Of a stretch of DNA of 64,000 nucleotides, positions 18,986-29,480 are shown one piece after another (the stretch's first letter is position 1; every line of letters starts with the position of its first letter). Position numbers and translations under genes: made by a program. A model generated the notes under the pieces. The model was given only the letters and a program-made list of their open reading frames with translations, had not been told where the DNA came from and did not search any database. Source of the stretch: Parietichytrium sp. I65-24A (Eukaryota > Sar > Bigyra > Thraustochytrida > Thraustochytriidae); contig BLSF01000002.1 of the NCBI GenBank assembly GCA_012862575.1, positions 1,221,653 to 1,285,652 on the forward strand, in the 5' to 3' direction.

Positions 18986-21274
18986 ATGAAGTCTATTCAA
19001 GGGCTGCCTCGCAGGGGCAGCATGTTGTTGAAGAAGCGCCTGGGCCGCAAAGGCTCCAAGCATAGCAGCATGTATGAAGTGGAGAGTAATGCGTCCGTGA
19101 CCAGCGAGGTCCCCGATGACATCTCGATAGCAGATGAGGATGATGCGAACGTGGCTGGGCTCGTCGTGTTTCTCGACTACGCCGAGAACCTCCCTTCCGC
19201 GGACATGAACGGCTTCTCGGACCCCTACGTGGTTTTCAAAACCAACTCGGGCAAGCACAAGTCCTCCGTGGTGAAGAAGACTTTAAACCCAAGCTGGCAG
19301 GAGGAATTTTTCATTGCCGCAGAGCCTGACTTTACCAAGTTGAGTATTGAAGTCCGTGACAAGGATACTGTCGGCTCCGAGTCTCTAGGCGTTGCAACTG
19401 TGGACTTGAGCGGTGTCACCATGAATGGGCAGCCCGAGTCTTTTGAGGTCAACCTGATTGCGGTAAAAAAGAAGAGGGAGTCAAAGCAAAGTGCAGGGAC
19501 GGTACACTTGACAGTGAAGCGCGTCATGCGAACTGCTGGCCAAGCAGCGCAAGGCGCAAAATCTTGGAGCGCGACCAAATTCTCCAAAAAGCAAGTCATC
19601 GTGGAGCTCATTCAAGGGCTGCATCTTTTGGCGATGGATATGAATGGTAAAAGCGACCCGTACGCATCTCTAAGAATCGGGAAGGTCAAGCACAAGAGCA
19701 AAGTTATCAGTCGTACGCTGAACCCAAAGTGGCGACAGCGGTTCGAATTTGTACTTGATGAAAAGCTTGATAGCATTCCGCCCCTTTCCGTTGAGCTTTA
19801 CGACAGAGACCTGCTGAGCAAGAATGACGCTATGGGCGAGTTTGAGGTGGACATCTCGAAGCTTAAGCCCCATATTGTTCACGACAACTGGTACGACGTG
19901 ATGAAGAAGGGCAAGCCAGCCGGAAATGTGCAATTGCAAATCACGATTCTTGACCAGAACGCTTCGACCTCTCTTTCGAAGGAAGAGAAGTCGCTCCGCA
20001 CCGGGACTCTCAAGGCGCATATTATTCGAGCCAAGCATTTGCGAGCGGGAGACAAGATGAGCGGTCTCAGCGATCCCTTCGTGGAAATTCAGGTGGGAAA
20101 ATCTCGAGTGAGGTCTGTCGTGATCCCCCGTACACTCAAACCAGAGTTTGACTGCGTCCTCGAGATCCCAGTGACCGACATATACTCTGTCGTCAAGGTC
20201 ACGTTGTGGGATTACGACTCGAAATCCAAGCCAGATTTTCTCGGTTGCTTCTGTGTCCCACTGTTGAAGATCAAGAACGGAAGCATCGAAACCTACGGCC
20301 TGAAGAACAAAGACATGAGCAGACCTTTCAAAGGGGACGTGAGAATCGCATTTAATTTCACTCACTCCAAGCCCATGAGTTATCTCGATTTTAAAAAGCC
20401 TCCACAAGCAGACTTCATGGCCAAGCCAAAGCCGTTCAGCATGCGCCGATTGAAGAATATCACAGATCGGCTCAACTCGCTGCTGCTCCCAGTCGTGGGC
20501 TTTGCGACTCTCTCCGTCGATATCCTCCTATGGAAGCGCGGAATTTTGGCGACTCTGTTGGGGATGGTGGCTTGGTCAGGCTTTTGCCTCTTTTTTCGAC
20601 TGTGGCACATCCCAGTTGCTATAGTTGTGGCCATTCTTTACAATGGGGTATTCCGAAAGCGCACGCAGCCCAAATTTGATTCCAGCGGGCTCTTGATAAC
20701 AAAGATGGCCACCACCAAGCACAAGAAAAAGCTTTTCAAGGGTTTGGACAAATTTGACGATGATGAAGACAACACTGCCTCTGCTGAGCCAGAACCGGAG
20801 GATGACGAGCACGCTGACGAGCAGGACGACGAGCAAGCTGCGAAGAAAGAATCGAAAGCTGGCCTCATGAAGCAGATCTCAGTACTCAAAGAGCTCGGTG
20901 CCCAAGTTCAAAACTCTTTGGAAAAAGCTGTGGATAATGCCGAGAGAGCCAAGAATCTACTCAACTGGACTGTTCCACCCCTGACACAGCTCACAATTTT
21001 GCCATTGCTGCTAGTTGCGGGGACACTCTACTTTATCGAGTGGAACGTCCTTATCATGATTGGCGGCAACGGTGCCTTTGTTGCGACTGGAGCGAGTAAA
21101 TACATCATTCGAAGAACCAAGTGGGACGAAGAGCACCTGGCTCCCCATGACTTTGTGTTCCGCGTTCCGAGTGATGCAGAAAAGGCACAGCGAAATCCAA
21201 TCATACTTGATGCTTCGTCGAACCAGAAGCGGCACTCCAAAAAGAGATCAGTTGCAGGACTCCTCAAATTGTAA
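18986..21274 (+). CDS. Multiple C2 domain and transmembrane region protein (MCTP)
   Basis: 762 residues from the ATG at 18986 (the frame upstream begins at TTG). Three C2 domains are visible: C2A ~55-150 (DYAENLPSADMNGFSDPYV), C2B ~202-310 (LHLLAMDMNGKSDPYA) and C2C ~340-430 (KHLRAGDKMSGLSDPFV). Each keeps the N/S-GxSDPY/F calcium-loop signature. A long C-terminal part has a hydrophobic reticulon-like pair (~499-557), an acidic linker (~590-625) and another hydrophobic segment (~667-690), then HDFVFRVPSDAEKA, all typical of the MCTP/PRT_C region. MCTPs tether the ER to the plasma membrane in a calcium- and lipid-dependent way. Extended synaptotagmins differ by their SMP domain, which is absent here. 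Confidence 0.9.
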   Translation: MKSIQGLPRRGSMLLKKRLGRKGSKHSSMYEVESNASVTSEVPDDISIADEDDANVAGLVVFLDYAENLPSADMNGFSDPYVVFKTNSGKHKSSVVKKTLNPSWQEEFFIAAEPDFTKLSIEVRDKDTVGSESLGVATVDLSGVTMNGQPESFEVNLIAVKKKRESKQSAGTVHLTVKRVMRTAGQAAQGAKSWSATKFSKKQVIVELIQGLHLLAMDMNGKSDPYASLRIGKVKHKSKVISRTLNPKWRQRFEFVLDEKLDSIPPLSVELYDRDLLSKNDAMGEFEVDISKLKPHIVHDNWYDVMKKGKPAGNVQLQITILDQNASTSLSKEEKSLRTGTLKAHIIRAKHLRAGDKMSGLSDPFVEIQVGKSRVRSVVIPRTLKPEFDCVLEIPVTDIYSVVKVTLWDYDSKSKPDFLGCFCVPLLKIKNGSIETYGLKNKDMSRPFKGDVRIAFNFTHSKPMSYLDFKKPPQADFMAKPKPFSMRRLKNITDRLNSLLLPVVGFATLSVDILLWKRGILATLLGMVAWSGFCLFFRLWHIPVAIVVAILYNGVFRKRTQPKFDSSGLLITKMATTKHKKKLFKGLDKFDDDEDNTASAEPEPEDDEHADEQDDEQAAKKESKAGLMKQISVLKELGAQVQNSLEKAVDNAERAKNLLNWTVPPLTQLTILPLLLVAGTLYFIEWNVLIMIGGNGAFVATGASKYIIRRTKWDEEHLAPHDFVFRVPSDAEKAQRNPIILDASSNQKRHSKKRSVAGLLKL

Positions 21275-22241
21275 CAGTTTGGCTTTCCTCCAATCTTTGG
21301 AAAAACTTTGCGCCTCAGCGCTCATTGAACACATTTGAAAATTAATCACAGAATCACATCACAGAATCACAATTTTCGAAAACTCACAGTCAATCTTCCG
21401 ACTCCATTCCGCCATTGGCGAAGCTTGAACCGGAGCACCGTTCGAGAAACTTTGTCTTCCTGACTAGGTTGTCGATCTGCGAAAGCATATGATCTGATTA
21501 TCTCTCAGTACTGATGCTTTGCATTTTGGGCCAACCACATCTCTTCGAATCCTGTTCGCTTTGCAACCTCACGAGATTTACGTTGTCAATCGCACCAAAT
21601 TACTTTTACGCTTGAAGCGACGGATGGAGATCTCTGTTCAAGCACAATCCCTGGCGCACATTTGTGGTCGCAAAGATGAGTTCGCCAGCTCACATAGAGG
21701 AAGGGCGATACGAAAGCTTATGGATAGCCCCCCATTATCATCTACTCTAAGCCTACACCTTGACCAAAAGGTTCGTAACGGTAACAATTTTTCGGAACAT
21801 AACATTTACGATTTTTGCAACGTTGGAAGCTATATTGTACTGAGCACCCTCCACGACATTGCCCTGCTCGGAAATCAAATCGTTGTTGGAACATAAGTCC
21901 TTTCCAAGCCGTGGAGGGAGGGCCTGGGAATATGGTCACACAACAACAGCGGGAGACTGACTGTCGAGAGCGACTAGCTTTAGCGTTCAGACACAGTGAG
22001 TGATAAAGAGGTCTTGTACTCTTTGGTGTAGTGACTTGGTAAACTTGGTAAACTTGGTACTCTACCGGAAGGCGGGCAGGTAGTGGCGAGTGCATGCGAT
22101 TGCACGGCGACGAAAGAAGCGCGTAGAACACACCGACCGACCACGTGAGAAAGCGCCGATTGGTTGCTCTCCTGCGCGAGAACAGGGCACGCAAAGGCTG
22201 CGAAGGGGAAGGTCATATTGTATAGTGGACAGGCCGGCAGA
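21275..22241. other. Intergenic spacer with tectonic promoter
   Basis: 967 bases without a supported gene. A 125-residue plus frame at 21519-21896 has no domain and is AT-rich. A short tandem (aacttggt, 22035-22060) precedes the tectonic gene. Confidence 0.5.
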
Positions 22242-24284
22242 ATGAGGCCGAGGGTATGGACGAGTGCAGTCTGGGCCACAAGAAGCTTGGGACTGGCCGC
22301 CGCACAGACGGGTTGGGACAACAGGCAGTATGACGCAGAGAATCGCGTGACCGTGCCGCTGACGGACTCGTTGTGGTCGTATGTGACGCTCAGGAGTGAG
22401 GCGCCGACTGTGTTTCCGAACCTTCCAACGGGATGCACCTGTGTCAACGAGGAGCAGACAAGCGCGCAGTGCACGTCTTTCCTATGCGAGGCGACCTGCA
22501 ATCTCAACATCGGACTCTGTGATCCATATTGCTGCAGTGATCCAGACTGCACGACGGAGCAGATAGAGCAATTTGAGGCCACTGGGGAGTGCCTTTATGA
22601 TGGAACAAAGGAGGCTGCGCGAGTTTGCACCGACTTAACCTCGTTGGACCTTGTGAACGAAAAGTACAACATGTACGTAGATAGCGACAACGAGGCGCTG
22701 GATGGTTTCTTGTGCGTATCGGTGTACAACACACCCTTTGAGGGCGAATTTTTTCAGCCACAAACCACCCTGATAAACAACCCAGAGCTCCTGGACGATC
22801 CGGCTTATCGCCCGGAGTTTTCTTTCCAGACAGAAGCTGCTACTTCCGGTTCTGAATCGGAAGTTTATATTGATGGGGTAAAGATTGTGGCCGCGATCTC
22901 TTTAAATTCGACTCTGTGGTCGTCGTGGGGTGGCTACTTGAGCTTGCCTACCGCAGGTCCGGACGGCACCTGCACTTCGTCAAACTACGTGACATTTGCC
23001 AGAGATGTCTCTCAGTACAGTTGCGTGCAGCCCATTTCTGACTTGGCGTCATTGTGTTCGGCCACAAATGGGCCGCTAAGGTCCGACTGGATCACATCCA
23101 GCCTTGTACTTGGAACCACTCCGCAATCGACACTGAGTGACAAGTCGAGCTCAACTTGGGTGTCAGTAAGCGCGGGGAACTTGTTTGCGAGGGATGCTGA
23201 CGGCGTTCTCACAACGATTGAGGGTGGCATTCCGACAACGGAGTGGTCCGAAGAAACCCAAACTTGCTACAATGCAGCAACGGAGATTCAGTTTACTATT
23301 CGGTACGGTGTAAATGGCTACATCAGCTCGGTGAGCGCAGATATGGGGTACTCCAACCTGACGGCAACCTCGGCATCTGCTGTCATGCAGCGATTCTCGG
23401 TAAAGTTCATCAACACGGACTCCATCGATTCTGCGGAAGGAGTCATTGACCGGCAGGTTTCTGGATACCCTGGATATATTCAAGGCTTGCCAGTCCAGGC
23501 TGGAAACCTAACGAGCATAGGGAGCGATGGCGACACTCAAAAAGATGCGGTTGAATATTTTACCAAAGGCCTGTATATCATGAGCGCAAGTGGCCCAAAA
23601 GGCTCATGCTTGACTGAGGATGGATCGCTCTCTTGGATTGATGCAATTGAGGAGCAACCAATCACATCGACGTCTCCGGTCCTCTTCGGTGTCGACACTG
23701 TCTCCGCGTGCTCAGTAAAGCTTAGCTATGAAGATTTTCAGTCGAGATCGACGTGGTGCAGGGACTTGTCATCGATTCCGATGTTTGATCTTGGTGCAAA
23801 CGTGGTGGGAATATACGGTAATTCGGACCCGCTAAAGGCTTGGGACTGGGTGACTCTGGACGTGGACGCTTCGGACCTTTTGGCTACCAAAGTATCCACT
23901 ACAGCCGGATCACTTGTGTGCAATAACATGGTTGATCGCCTCGATATCGAGATCCTCTGGACCGATTCTGGTGACGTGTCCAACCCTCAGCCGATGATCT
24001 TGTCAGCACGGGCGGTTTTGAAGCAGTCCGACTGGACGTGGCGCAAGCCGCTAGTGGCAGGCACCACGCAACAATTCCACTTCACGCATTCCGTGACCTT
24101 TATCAAAACCGAGGCGACGGACACCGAGAACTACAAGCCCGACGTGGCCCCTATTATTCCCCAGCTGCCATCCGACGTTTTCTACCCATTCGACATTGCC
24201 ACTTCGTCAGCATCATATACATCTCCTCTATTCACCACCCTCGCTATTCCAGTGGCTCTTGCTCTCTGGCATCTGCGAGTCTGA
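22242..24284 (+). CDS. Tectonic-family ciliary transition-zone protein
   Basis: 680 residues from the ATG at 22242, where a signal peptide begins (MRPRVWTSAVWATRSLGLAAAQ); the upstream frame has no ATG. The Cys-rich N-terminal segment (~65-110) shows the CDPYCCSDPDC signature of tectonics. The middle and C-terminal parts carry family landmarks: SGYPGYIQGLPVQAG (~406-420), VLFGVDTVSACSVKL (~479-493) and NPQPMILSARA. A C-terminal hydrophobic stretch follows (~655-676). Tectonics sit at the ciliary transition zone in the MKS/B9 module and gate entry of membrane proteins into the cilium. Its presence implies that the organism makes a flagellum at some stage. Assignment to TCTN1, 2 or 3 is not meaningful outside animals. 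Confidence 0.87.
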   Translation: MRPRVWTSAVWATRSLGLAAAQTGWDNRQYDAENRVTVPLTDSLWSYVTLRSEAPTVFPNLPTGCTCVNEEQTSAQCTSFLCEATCNLNIGLCDPYCCSDPDCTTEQIEQFEATGECLYDGTKEAARVCTDLTSLDLVNEKYNMYVDSDNEALDGFLCVSVYNTPFEGEFFQPQTTLINNPELLDDPAYRPEFSFQTEAATSGSESEVYIDGVKIVAAISLNSTLWSSWGGYLSLPTAGPDGTCTSSNYVTFARDVSQYSCVQPISDLASLCSATNGPLRSDWITSSLVLGTTPQSTLSDKSSSTWVSVSAGNLFARDADGVLTTIEGGIPTTEWSEETQTCYNAATEIQFTIRYGVNGYISSVSADMGYSNLTATSASAVMQRFSVKFINTDSIDSAEGVIDRQVSGYPGYIQGLPVQAGNLTSIGSDGDTQKDAVEYFTKGLYIMSASGPKGSCLTEDGSLSWIDAIEEQPITSTSPVLFGVDTVSACSVKLSYEDFQSRSTWCRDLSSIPMFDLGANVVGIYGNSDPLKAWDWVTLDVDASDLLATKVSTTAGSLVCNNMVDRLDIEILWTDSGDVSNPQPMILSARAVLKQSDWTWRKPLVAGTTQQFHFTHSVTFIKTEATDTENYKPDVAPIIPQLPSDVFYPFDIATSSASYTSPLFTTLAIPVALALWHLRV

Positions 24285-25829
24285 AGCGTTTTCTTTGGCC
24301 TCCTATTTTGACTGCGATAAAAAGATGACACAGGTCCATTCACGAAATTTTCATGTTTTTCACATCCACTCTATCCTTCCAAACCTCTTTTGAACCCATC
24401 ACTGCAGCTGGACGTCTCTGGACCCACTTGCTACGACTCTGTGTCTGTGCGATGCTGACGCTTACTGCGCACTTTGCTTTCGCACGTTGACACGTCAGCA
24501 ATTTTTCATTTCGAAGGAAGCACTTGCAAAGGAAAAATCGAACTCGTGAAAATGTACTACTACTCGTGTAAATCGTCTATCTAGGACCTTAGCGTTCTGT
24601 ATAATTTGCTGTTACGCTCCACCAGTAAGAGCAGTTAGCACTGCGTAGAAAATGTTCTGGATTCTCCTAAGGTAATGCATAGCTAAAGTACTCACCTTCT
24701 GGGAATTATGATTTCTATTCCTAACTACTAGAAGAGGTATATGGTTTATCATAGGTGTGGTTTGGATTGAATGGAAGAAAGAGAAGGAAAAAAGGCGCGA
24801 GCTTCTACTACATGTAACGAGAAGCAAGTCATTCACTCACTTTCTGCATTCTGACTTGTGTGACTTGTGATAAATACGATTAAAATTATACCAGGTACAG
24901 TCAGAGCGAGTATGATGATGGGCGTTCACTGCCAATTTACAATTTACAATTGACAATTGACAATTCACAAAGAGAGCTAAACGCAGGATAATCTTACCTG
25001 ATGCTAAGTGTTTTTTTAAACTCACTCATTCACCTTCCTCTTACTACCACACCATACCACACCCACTACAGCGCATTACCCCACTCACATACCTACAACT
25101 CTAGTGTTCGCGAGGGAAAACTTCCCTCACCTCTGCTCCCTAAGAGTCTCAGCGAATGTATTAGCAAATCCTATCCAGTCGCGGCTACTGTCAACCATAA
25201 CAATCGGCATACTGCGCGTACTCAGAAACCTTGTAGAGGGAAAAGTGAGAATTACCGTCCACCCAATTGAACGCCCCTGCGGAACGCATTTGCGCGTACC
25301 CTGCCCGTGTGCGTACGCTCGTACGATCGTACGCTCCACGCTCGCAGGTCCTCGCGGAACCACCGACCCCGACCCTGCACCTTGCACCTTTACTTGCACG
25401 CATCTCCACTTGGTCAGTTCGTCAGTTCGTCAGTGGTCGCCGAGGCGCGAGATATTGGGCACCGGTGAAGTGTCCTCGCAGGTACGTTCTGGCGGAGTAA
25501 AGTGTCCCCGCAGAAACGGCTCGGCAGAGTTTGGGGCTGCGTGGTTTGAGAAGAGCAGACTTGTGGAGGGTTTCGCAGTGATTGAACATATTGAGATATT
25601 GGGAGGAGACGGACATAATACGGAGGCACAGCCGGTGTAAGGAAAGGAGTCGATTGGGTGACGTGTTGGAGTGGATTGATTCACAGTCTTGCAACACGTG
25701 AGTGGGAAACAGAATTCAGAAGATCGAACGAACAAATCTGCGCGAAAAAAAGAGAAAGTAACCCCGACGTCGGGCGACAGGCGGGCGGCCGTGGCGCTCG
25801 GTAAGATCTGGACTCTCTATCTCTACACA
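24285..25829. other. Gene-free 1.5 kb upstream of IRE1
   Basis: A 7-10-base ACAATTT/ACAATTG tandem array lies at 24932-24970. Near 25465-25530 two imperfect copies of a ~32-base segment (gtgaagtgtcctcgcag / gtaaagtgtccccgcag) stand side by side. No gene seen; the right end is the IRE1 promoter. Confidence 0.5.
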
Positions 25830-28800
25830 ATGCGTGGAAGAAGGAAATGGATGCGGCCGATGGTTGCGTCGTTGACTTTCAGCGCCCTTCTGATCCTGGC
25901 TTCTGCCGAAGTAGACATGGACTCGAGCAGCAGCGGATTGGCAGTCGTTGAAGTAGACATGGATTCGATGGACGACCCTTCGGACTCTCAGGTGCACTGG
26001 CAGACGAGGATAGGAAGCGGAGGTGTGAAAGGTGTGCATCAGGACGACGATGACGAGCATCAGGATCACGAAGATGACGAGGTCGGGGGGCCAGATATTC
26101 TGGTGGTGGGGACAGTTGACGGCGAGTTGCATGGGATCGGTCCGGACGGGACGACGTTTTGGTCCAATGACGACGTAGGCGGACCAACGATCAAGAGCTT
26201 TCAGACGCACGAATCTGGAATGGGAGGGGCGGTTGTGCCTGGCGAAGATGGACTGCTCTATCTTTTCTCCGAGGAGAACGGTCTGGCGTTGCATCACCTG
26301 TCGATCAAAGATTTGGTCAATGCTGCCCCTTTTACTGAGAGTCTCGGAGAGAACAAGCAAAAGGTACGCGTGGTTGGTGAGAAGAAGACTTCGATCTACG
26401 AGTTAGATCCGAACACTGGCGAGAGACTTCGAGTGTTCACTTCGGAGAGTGGGAGCTTGCTCAATGGCAAGTGGGACGAAGAGAGCAGCCCACAGCCTGT
26501 GAGGCGGTACACCGACGACGAGACGCCGTTTAAAGACGCTCCGCCAATATCTATTGGACGAGTTGATTATCGCGTGCGAGCTTTCGACGCCATGTCTGGT
26601 TTGGAACTGTGGAACTTCACGTACGGGCAATTCATTTCTAATCAGAAAGACGTCGCTCAGATAAACCCCAACACCTTGGATACCAATGGTGTTGACGGGC
26701 ACGAATTACCACAGCGATTCACCATCTCTGGGATGCCTGTGACCACTGTCTTTGGTGCGCAGAGAGAGTTTCAGAGGCACGATCCTTCATGGCGGTATGT
26801 GTCGGAGCTCTCCGTGGCTCAGTCTGGGCAAAATGTCATTGGGGACATTTCTCGGGCAAGAGAAATATACTTGCAGCGAATTCATTTTCGAAACGGAGAT
26901 TCGCAAGTGTACGCAACTTCTGGACGACCGGGGAAACCGCTCGCTTGCAGCGAGACTGTGTTCCCGGCGCTCACCAGTGACGGCGACCGAGCTATCATCT
27001 CCAGCTCGTCTCCGTCCGGGCAATCATGCGAGGCAAATCACATGGATAACGATTTTCCTCTTCAAGGGCCACATAGGGTGACAAACCAAATTCAAATCCT
27101 TCGCAGCCAGGGTTTCAGCCGGGTTGGTTTTCTTCCCTCCCCAAATGACCACGTTGCGGAGTCCGACGAGACTGCGCTAGCCAATAAAGACTTGAGCACT
27201 AGTGTTAGCAGCACTCGCGACGACAAAAGGGCGCCCAAGCGAATCTCCCTTCCTTCGTTTGCAGAGGCAAAGAATGACGTCCGAACCCTGCAATACGCTG
27301 TGGGAATTTTGATTGTGCTCTTGTCTTACTTTGTCCTCCAAAGTCTGGAACGGCCCAGTGGAAATAACGTTGGCCAGTCGATCCTCGACACAATCTTGAG
27401 GCGCGCACCTGGTCTCGGGTCTCCCTCGACTGGTGGTGTCGGATCTGGATTCACGAGAGAGGTCCAATTTGATCCCGCAAACAACACGGAAAAGGTCGGT
27501 GATCTAGTAGTCTCTCTGGACTCTATCCTGGGCCGCGGATGCCAAGGCACGACCGTTTTGAAAGGCTCCCTGCGAGGGCGACCGGTGGCTGTGAAGAAAG
27601 TGCTTGCGAGCCAATTTAAGCTCGCCGAGAAGGAAATCGACCTCCTCATTCGATCAGACAAACATCCAAACATTGTCAGATATTATCACACAGAGGTAAC
27701 GCGCGACTTTATTTTCCTGGCACTGGAACTTTGTGATGCTACCCTCGAGTCCGCGGTGGCGAGGCTTCGAGAGATCAATCGCAAGCGCAAAGACTCGGCA
27801 AACAAAAGCGCTCGAAAGAATTTGCGAATCCCGTCAGGCTCGCTTACATTCTTGGAGGCCATCGCCAGCGCAACAAATCATTTGCACACGCTTCGGATTG
27901 TGCATTGCGATATCAAGCCTGCCAACATCCTTGTGTCGCTAGTGGTCGACGACTCGGAGATAGGTGAGTCCTTGGAAGACGCAAGCCAATGCGACACTCT
28001 TCTTTTAGGTATAGGTGATTTGTACGAGCCCAAGCTCTCTGACATGGGCCTGGGCCGAAAGTTCGCGGGAAACACGAGCTCGATATTTGGTGGTACGAGT
28101 ATTCACGGTTCTGGCACAATCGGATGGCGTGCCCCGGAGCTGTTGCGCGGCCTTACGGTCAACGGGAAGAAGAATGTGAACGAGCATGACATAGCAGTTC
28201 GGCTCGGGCGGAAAGTGGATGTTTTTTCGCTTGGTTGCGTCTTTTTCTATGTCATTTCTGGCGGGCATCACCCTTTTGGTGAACATTTAGATCGTGAGCG
28301 AAACATTTTGCAAGGCGAACCAGTTAATCTTGATAAGATTAAGCACTACCCGCTGGCTCACGATCTCATTGGCAAGATGATCCAGATGGAACCTGCAAAG
28401 CGTCCCTCAATGGAAGAGTGTTTGCTCCACCCTCTGCTATGGAAGCCTGCTCACAAGCTAGAATTTATCAAACATGTCAGTGACCGCCTAGAGGCGGAGA
28501 GGGGTCAAGACGGAAAGCCAAAGGCGATGAGTGTCCCCGAAACTCTTCTGCATGAGCACTTCGAGAAAAGCTCCGAGGCGGTCATAGGGAAGCAAGGCTG
28601 GCTTCAACGCCTTCACCCGGCCTTGCGGCAGGACGTTGTGGACTCGAAGCGGCGGTACTATGCAACGCACTCTCTTCGAGACTTGCTTCGATACATTCGC
28701 AACAGGCTTGCGCACTTTCATGAGCTGGATGGCCCAATTCGGGATTTGCTCTCTCCATTACCTGAAGGGTTTCTGGATCAATTCTTGGGAAGTAATAGGT

Positions 28801-29480
28801 TTCCGAATCTGTTGCTGGCGTGCTACACGTTTGTGTTGGAAACTTGCGCTCACGAGCAGGAATTCGAAAAGTTGATTGGTTCATGCATTGCTGCGAAACA
28901 TAGCGGGGAGTCCTCCACGTGGTTAGCCCGTGCAGAGGCTCACGATAGCAAGATGCAATCCTTCCGCACTATGGCCAGCCTGCGAGGATCGAAGGATGAA
29001 GTAGAAGGGAACACGGACAACTCTGAGGAGGGCAACCAAGGCCAAGAACAGCCTGCACTTTGCAATCCAGGGAGCAGCGAGGACGGTGGCCACATTGACG
29101 GGCGAAGAACACCTCCCGGATTTGAGCACATCACAAAGACCCCTACAAGCAGTGCTTTGGAGGAGATGAACTGGAGACAATCCAGCTCTCCCCCTTCCTC
29201 CATACCCTTTGGTGGGAACAAAAATGCGTTCTCAAGCTTGGCTTCGAACCTGCGTCAAAAGCAGCAGAGCCCTCCGCCTCACAACCCTTTCCCGTCAAGC
29301 AAGTCTCCAAACCCAAAACCACCGCGACGCTACCAAGGTGATGCTAAAAAGGACCCGCATTACAAGACAAAACTTTGCCTCAATTGGGAGAATTCCGAGG
29401 GAACATTTTGTAAAATGGGCGACAGGTGCTTTTTCGCGCATGGTCCCGACGAGCTGCGTGAGAAGCCTGACAACATGTAA
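25830..29480 (+). CDS. IRE1: IRE1-like ER stress kinase/RNase with C-terminal CCCH zinc finger
   Basis: 1216 residues from the ATG at 25830, where a signal peptide starts (MRGRRKWMRPMVASLTFSALLILASAE). The lumenal part (~30-480) contains PQQ/beta-propeller-like strands (VVGTVDGELHGIGPDG). A transmembrane helix spans ~487-506. The kinase follows: glycine loop GRGCQGT, K589 in VAVKK, HCDIKPANIL with D694, and SDMGLG (D738-M-G instead of DFG). The KEN RNase keeps Y944, R957, N958 and H962, matching the human catalytic set. After a Ser/Pro-rich linker (~990-1175) the protein ends with a TTP-like finger: YKTKLC, C1183-x10-C1194-x5-C1200-x3-H1204, then FAHGPDELRE. IRE1 senses unfolded protein and cleaves RNA. 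The finger, continuous in the same open frame, could recruit AU-rich RNA. Confidence 0.93.
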   Translation: MRGRRKWMRPMVASLTFSALLILASAEVDMDSSSSGLAVVEVDMDSMDDPSDSQVHWQTRIGSGGVKGVHQDDDDEHQDHEDDEVGGPDILVVGTVDGELHGIGPDGTTFWSNDDVGGPTIKSFQTHESGMGGAVVPGEDGLLYLFSEENGLALHHLSIKDLVNAAPFTESLGENKQKVRVVGEKKTSIYELDPNTGERLRVFTSESGSLLNGKWDEESSPQPVRRYTDDETPFKDAPPISIGRVDYRVRAFDAMSGLELWNFTYGQFISNQKDVAQINPNTLDTNGVDGHELPQRFTISGMPVTTVFGAQREFQRHDPSWRYVSELSVAQSGQNVIGDISRAREIYLQRIHFRNGDSQVYATSGRPGKPLACSETVFPALTSDGDRAIISSSSPSGQSCEANHMDNDFPLQGPHRVTNQIQILRSQGFSRVGFLPSPNDHVAESDETALANKDLSTSVSSTRDDKRAPKRISLPSFAEAKNDVRTLQYAVGILIVLLSYFVLQSLERPSGNNVGQSILDTILRRAPGLGSPSTGGVGSGFTREVQFDPANNTEKVGDLVVSLDSILGRGCQGTTVLKGSLRGRPVAVKKVLASQFKLAEKEIDLLIRSDKHPNIVRYYHTEVTRDFIFLALELCDATLESAVARLREINRKRKDSANKSARKNLRIPSGSLTFLEAIASATNHLHTLRIVHCDIKPANILVSLVVDDSEIGESLEDASQCDTLLLGIGDLYEPKLSDMGLGRKFAGNTSSIFGGTSIHGSGTIGWRAPELLRGLTVNGKKNVNEHDIAVRLGRKVDVFSLGCVFFYVISGGHHPFGEHLDRERNILQGEPVNLDKIKHYPLAHDLIGKMIQMEPAKRPSMEECLLHPLLWKPAHKLEFIKHVSDRLEAERGQDGKPKAMSVPETLLHEHFEKSSEAVIGKQGWLQRLHPALRQDVVDSKRRYYATHSLRDLLRYIRNRLAHFHELDGPIRDLLSPLPEGFLDQFLGSNRFPNLLLACYTFVLETCAHEQEFEKLIGSCIAAKHSGESSTWLARAEAHDSKMQSFRTMASLRGSKDEVEGNTDNSEEGNQGQEQPALCNPGSSEDGGHIDGRRTPPGFEHITKTPTSSALEEMNWRQSSSPPSSIPFGGNKNAFSSLASNLRQKQQSPPPHNPFPSSKSPNPKPPRRYQGDAKKDPHYKTKLCLNWENSEGTFCKMGDRCFFAHGPDELREKPDNM

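Noticed and set aside
21519-21896. 125-residue plus ORF
   Set aside because: No domain and AT-rich; probably chance.
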